A DNA stretch of 64,000 nucleotides from Fodinibius saliphilus (GTDB lineage Bacteria > Bacteroidota > Rhodothermia > Balneolales > Balneolaceae). Shown here piece after piece: positions 60,875 through 64,000 of this stretch. A program made the translations under genes and the position numbers. Under the pieces are notes generated by a model. That model did no database searches. It was not told where the DNA came from and was given only the letters and a program-made list of their open reading frames with translations. Location of the stretch: the NCBI RefSeq assembly GCF_005869845.1, contig NZ_VAWF01000003.1, positions 62,001 through 126,000 of the forward strand. Direction: 5' to 3'. Each line of letters begins with the position of its first letter. Positions within the stretch are counted from its first letter, which is position 1.

Positions 60875-61924
60875 ATGCAGCGACTCAATAATATTATACC
60901 CCTCATTTGTTTCTCTATAATTTTAACGATTGTTGTTTCCTGTAGCCAGGAAAAGTCTTTTTCTTGGGAGATTGTTCATCAGCAGGAGAAACTTTCGTTC
61001 AGAGGTATTTCTGCTGTTGATAGCTCTGTTTGTTGGGTCAGCGGTACGGATGGAACGGTGCTAAAAACAACAGATGGTGGCAAGAACTGGGAGAATCTTG
61101 TTATCCCTGGGGTAGACACCTTAGACTTTAGAGATATTGAAGCTTTTGATCGCCAGACAGCAGTTGTTATGTCGGCGGGTAAAGGAAGTGCTTCGCAATT
61201 GTATAAAACAGCAGATGGCGGGAAAAGCTGGAAAAAGGTTTATGAAAATAAATATGGCGAGGGCTTTTTTAATGCTATAGCGTTCTGGGATGGCAAATAC
61301 GGAGTGTTACAGGGAGATCCTATAGGTGGACATATTTTTATCTTGGTAACCTCTGATGGAGGCGACAGTTGGACTGAAATTCCGAGACAGGAAATGCCCA
61401 AAGCTGCCGATGGAGAATACGGTTTTGCAGCCAGTGGTACTCATTTAACGGTAGAAGGAGAAAGTACGGGCTGGTTGGGCACAGGAGGCCATATGGCACA
61501 TGTTTTTAAAACTACTGACAAGGGACAGAGTTGGACTACGCATGAAACACCCTTTATTGCTGGTCGATCATCTACCGGGATTTTTTCTCTTTCTTTCCGT
61601 GACGAAGATTATGGGGTAGCCGTAGGGGGCGATTATAATCAAGAACTGCAAGAAAAGAAGAATGTGGCGGTAACAGAAGATGGTGGTGCTTCGTGGAAAC
61701 TGGTTGAAGATGCGGGTTTAGACTATCGATCGGTGGTTCGGTATACAACGCCCTATTTTATTGCGGCAGGTCCATCAGGTTCTGAATACTCCCCAGACGG
61801 AGGCTATAGCTGGAAGTCAATTGAAGGACCAGGTTTCCATTCTATCAGTGTTGGAGCTGAGGGGTTAAGTTCTGTTTGGGCTTCGGGAAGCAGTGGTCGT
61901 ATTGCCAAGCTCAATATTAAGTAA
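60875..61924 (+). CDS. Asp-box/YCF48-like beta-propeller lipoprotein
   Basis: The ATG at 60875 is chosen because it gives a proper lipoprotein leader (MQRLNNIIPLICFSIILTIV ending VVSC). An in-frame TTG at 60857 would add 6 residues. The 349-residue product carries repeated Asp-box motifs such as TTDGGKNW, TADGGKSW, TSDGGDSW, TTDKGQSW and TEDGGASW, which form one beta-propeller like photosystem factor YCF48. It is surface- or periplasm-anchored. The function is unknown. It follows the hydroxyproline operon by 95 nt and may or may not be co-transcribed. Confidence 0.85.
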   Translation: MQRLNNIIPLICFSIILTIVVSCSQEKSFSWEIVHQQEKLSFRGISAVDSSVCWVSGTDGTVLKTTDGGKNWENLVIPGVDTLDFRDIEAFDRQTAVVMSAGKGSASQLYKTADGGKSWKKVYENKYGEGFFNAIAFWDGKYGVLQGDPIGGHIFILVTSDGGDSWTEIPRQEMPKAADGEYGFAASGTHLTVEGESTGWLGTGGHMAHVFKTTDKGQSWTTHETPFIAGRSSTGIFSLSFRDEDYGVAVGGDYNQELQEKKNVAVTEDGGASWKLVEDAGLDYRSVVRYTTPYFIAAGPSGSEYSPDGGYSWKSIEGPGFHSISVGAEGLSSVWASGSSGRIAKLNIK

Positions 61925-61972
61925 ATAGAGGCTAGTTATATTCATTATTCTCCTATAAAATGGGAGGGATAG

Positions 61973-62884
61973 TTAGGTGTCATATTCTATAAGGTGAAGG
62001 CTGGAAGAAACACTGTCGAATTTATCAGCATACTTACGAGGGGTGGTATCTGTTATGCGCTTAAACTGCCTGTTAAAATTAGAAACATTGTTAAAGCCGC
62101 TTTCATAGCAAATTTGAGAAATGTTGAGATCGGTGTTCCGCAATAACTTACAAGCTTGGGCAATGCGCACTTCATTCAAAAATTGCGTAAATGTTTTGCG
62201 CGTTCTCTTTTTAAAAAAGCGACAGAAAGAGGTTTTGCTATAATTGGCAACTTCGGCAATAGTCTCTAGCTTAATATCCTCTTTATAATGATTCAGGATA
62301 TAGTTTATAATATTATTAATGCGTTCACTTTCCTTATCATCAGGAGGATGCGTACTGCTTTGTTGTGCTAAATAGGCATATTTCTCAGTTTGGGATAAGT
62401 CATGTAGAATAGATAGCGTTTCTAAAAATCGATCAAAGCCGGAGATATTGAGAAGGGCTTGCATACGATTGCCAATTTTTTGTGCTACTTCAGAAGAGAA
62501 AGCAAGGCCCCGGTTTGCACGTTTTATCAACTTTTTAATAATGGCTGTTTCGGAAATGTCAAAGAACCCTTTTCCCAATGAGGTTTTGTGAAAAAAGATG
62601 GAGACAGATCGCGAAAGCTGTTGACAGTCATCTTGGAAATATTTGTTATCGCTTTTGAGGATATGACTCTGGTTGGATCCGAATAGGAAAAGGTTGCCCG
62701 GTTTAAAGGTCGTGATCGAATCGCCAATAAAGAGGTCGCCGGTACCTTCAAGAATATACACTAACTGCAGCTCGGGATGATGGTGCAGCTGATCATAAAA
62801 ATGAGGTTGGTTGTCGTATTGTACTACTATACCTTCCTCGTCAATTTTTGGGATCTGAAAATAGATCGAGTTACTTGATGCCAT
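61973..62884 (-). CDS. AraC-family regulator with cupin sensor domain
   Basis: A 303-residue regulator. An N-terminal cupin-like domain (about 20-95) has HHHPELQLVYILEGTG and FKPGNLFLFGSNQSH. The C-terminal two-helix-turn-helix AraC domain (about 190-290) has LETIAEVANYSKTSFCRFFKK, then ISQICYESGFNNVSNFNRQFK and TPRKYAD. It is convergent with the Asp-box lipoprotein gene and is the only regulator near the hydroxyproline operon, so control of that operon is plausible. This is inferred from position only. Confidence 0.9.
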   Translation of the reverse strand: MASSNSIYFQIPKIDEEGIVVQYDNQPHFYDQLHHHPELQLVYILEGTGDLFIGDSITTFKPGNLFLFGSNQSHILKSDNKYFQDDCQQLSRSVSIFFHKTSLGKGFFDISETAIIKKLIKRANRGLAFSSEVAQKIGNRMQALLNISGFDRFLETLSILHDLSQTEKYAYLAQQSSTHPPDDKESERINNIINYILNHYKEDIKLETIAEVANYSKTSFCRFFKKRTRKTFTQFLNEVRIAQACKLLRNTDLNISQICYESGFNNVSNFNRQFKRITDTTPRKYADKFDSVSSSLHLIEYDT

Positions 62885-62980
62885 AGTACAATATTATCCA
62901 AAATAGAGACAAGATTCGATTTTCATAATAATATTAAACGGATATCGGAAGGATTAAAAAATTAATATCAACTTCCGTAG

Positions 62981-63748
62981 TTAGGCGATAGGTCGCACGT
63001 TATCATCTTCTACGCCTGCCCACTCCAGGTATTGTTCTCGAACTTCCTCTATATGCTCTTCCAGGTTCTCGAGAGTCCAATCAGAGGTGTCGATCGCATC
63101 GTGAATATGGGCCGTAAGTTCTCCTGATTTGGTGATAAGGGTACCACCTCTGCTTAATTGTCGGTTACCCTCGAAATAGATAGGTACGACGGGGTAATCC
63201 AAGTCCATAGCCATACGAAAAGGGCCCTTTTTAAAAGGACCGATAATACCCGGATGTTTTCGTGAGCCTTCGGGCGCCATCATAATAGAAAGTTCATCGC
63301 GATGGATACGCTGGTGTGTTTTCTTAAGTGTTTCTATTGCTTTGTCTGACTTTTCACGTTTGATAAAAATCTGCCCGGTTAAACGGCCGAGAATGAGGAA
63401 GATGGGATTGTACTGGAACTCCCACTTGGCAACAAAACGAATTTTAGGTAATCCTAGTGCCAGAAGTGTTAGAACATCCAGCGTAGAACTGTGATTGATG
63501 ATAAAGATCGCCGGGCTGGTTAGCTCATCGGTATGGTATTTTACATTAAACCGAATGCCACTGGCCCAAAACGCAGGGCGTACCATAATGGGGGCAATAT
63601 ATTCAACAACTAAATTGGATGCTTTCCCAAAACTTATGAGCAATAGAAAAAGAATGACAGGGGTAAAAATCAAAAAGGTGAAAAAAAATATGATGATCGT
63701 AAGAATGCTACGTACATACTCCCAAAAGCCAAAATCAGTTTTTTTCAT
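62981..63748 (-). CDS. plsC: 1-acylglycerol-3-phosphate O-acyltransferase (PlsC family)
   Basis: A 255-residue membrane-bound acyltransferase. A hydrophobic N-terminal segment (about 15-45) precedes the catalytic NHSSTLD (H-x4-D), then GQIFIKREKSDKA, the acyl-acceptor motif MMAPEGSRKHPG, and VVPIYFEGN. It would acylate lysophosphatidic acid to phosphatidic acid on the inner membrane. Paralogues acylating other lysolipids or ornithine lipids look similar, so the exact acceptor is not certain. Confidence 0.9.
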   Translation of the reverse strand: MKKTDFGFWEYVRSILTIIIFFFTFLIFTPVILFLLLISFGKASNLVVEYIAPIMVRPAFWASGIRFNVKYHTDELTSPAIFIINHSSTLDVLTLLALGLPKIRFVAKWEFQYNPIFLILGRLTGQIFIKREKSDKAIETLKKTHQRIHRDELSIMMAPEGSRKHPGIIGPFKKGPFRMAMDLDYPVVPIYFEGNRQLSRGGTLITKSGELTAHIHDAIDTSDWTLENLEEHIEEVREQYLEWAGVEDDNVRPIA

Positions 63749-63884
63749 AAGAGCGTTTGATCTAAGATCTAATGTCCGCGTAAATATAGCAAAATGATTA
63801 TGGAATGATAGGATAACTCCTATTTGATTTGATGCTCTGTTTTAAGCAGGTTAGAGTGACATTTTTAATAACAAAAAATACAGT

Positions 63885-64000
63885 ATGGCTGAATCTAAAG
63901 GGTATTCGTTATCGAATATTTCGCAAGGAAATTGGATCAACTTAAGCATCATCCTGGTAGTATTGGTTTTAGGGCTGGTTTTCGCTGGTGAGCTTCCTAA
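63885..64000 (+). CDS. N-terminus of a membrane protein, cut by the window end
   Basis: An ATG at 63885 opens a frame that continues past the last base. It begins MAESKGYSLSNISQGN and is followed by one strong hydrophobic segment, LSIILVVLVLGLVFAGE. The 38 visible residues are consistent with a signal-anchor or first transmembrane helix. No family can be named from this piece. Confidence 0.55.
   Translation, partial: MAESKGYSLSNISQGNWINLSIILVVLVLGLVFAGELP

Overview
The window looks like a chromosomal segment of a Bacteroidota/Balneolota-type bacterium, possibly a Fodinibius-like member of the Balneolaceae. The lineage is inferred. The support is a SusC/SusD pair, a promoter matching the Bacteroidota consensus (TTTG-N19-TAnnTTTG) in front of a tRNA-Val, lipoproteins and Asp-box (BNR/sortilin) proteins, no reliance on strong Shine-Dalgarno sites, and intergenic palindromic repeats.

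Layout. 1-4031: a partial yajC and a two-gene beta-oxidation operon (fadI-fadJ). 4171-5124: tRNA-Val with promoter and terminator, then a RAYT (REP-associated tyrosine transposase) gene carrying a perfect REP-like hairpin inside its reading frame. 5247-6900: a Fic protein with a paired inverted-repeat operator candidate. 7148-22139: a GalNAc/tagatose-type sugar utilisation locus. It has a DUF3472 lipoprotein, a DeoR regulator, a minus-strand operon (agaS, two PfkB kinases, class II aldolase, amidohydrolase, Na+ symporter) and a divergent plus-strand operon (SusC, SusD, GH109 alpha-N-acetylgalactosaminidase). The polymer would be bound and imported by SusCD and trimmed by GH109. Amino sugar would then pass through AgaS to tagatose-6-P, a PfkB kinase and the aldolase to triose phosphates. 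A GalNAc-6-P deacetylase is not recognisable. 22469-33208: housekeeping and small genes (EEP hydrolase, egtD, a 1050-residue Asp-box protein, ettA, yehS, a collagen-like lipoprotein) with low-complexity and palindromic spacers. 33320-34429: a G+C-rich old yellow enzyme.

34610-42299 is a compact, AT-rich defence island and the most interesting part of the window. It holds a full-length EcoRII-type restriction endonuclease with a small winged-helix partner, a MIG-like thymine-DNA glycosylase (a likely Vsr substitute), a REC-only response regulator, a 759-residue protein with two Bergerat ATPase domains (Hsp90/MORC-like at the N-terminus, histidine-kinase-like at the C-terminus), a second PD-(D/E)xK-like nuclease, and a cytosine-5 methyltransferase with a ~190-residue insertion. 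The genes are interlocked by overlaps, so they probably move and act as one unit: a restriction-modification system with its own signalling module.

42300-47640 is repeat-rich DNA holding tandem ~140-nt elements, an SLC12-type transporter, a GIY-YIG nuclease gene placed in the linker between two repeat units, and a DUF5995 gene. 47645-55626: a PAS/MCP-like sensor, two small secreted proteins, GH31, glpD and a CYTH protein. 55905-60779 encodes the trans-4-hydroxy-L-proline catabolic pathway to 2-oxoglutarate, followed by an Asp-box lipoprotein, a convergent AraC regulator, plsC, and the start of a membrane protein cut by the window end.
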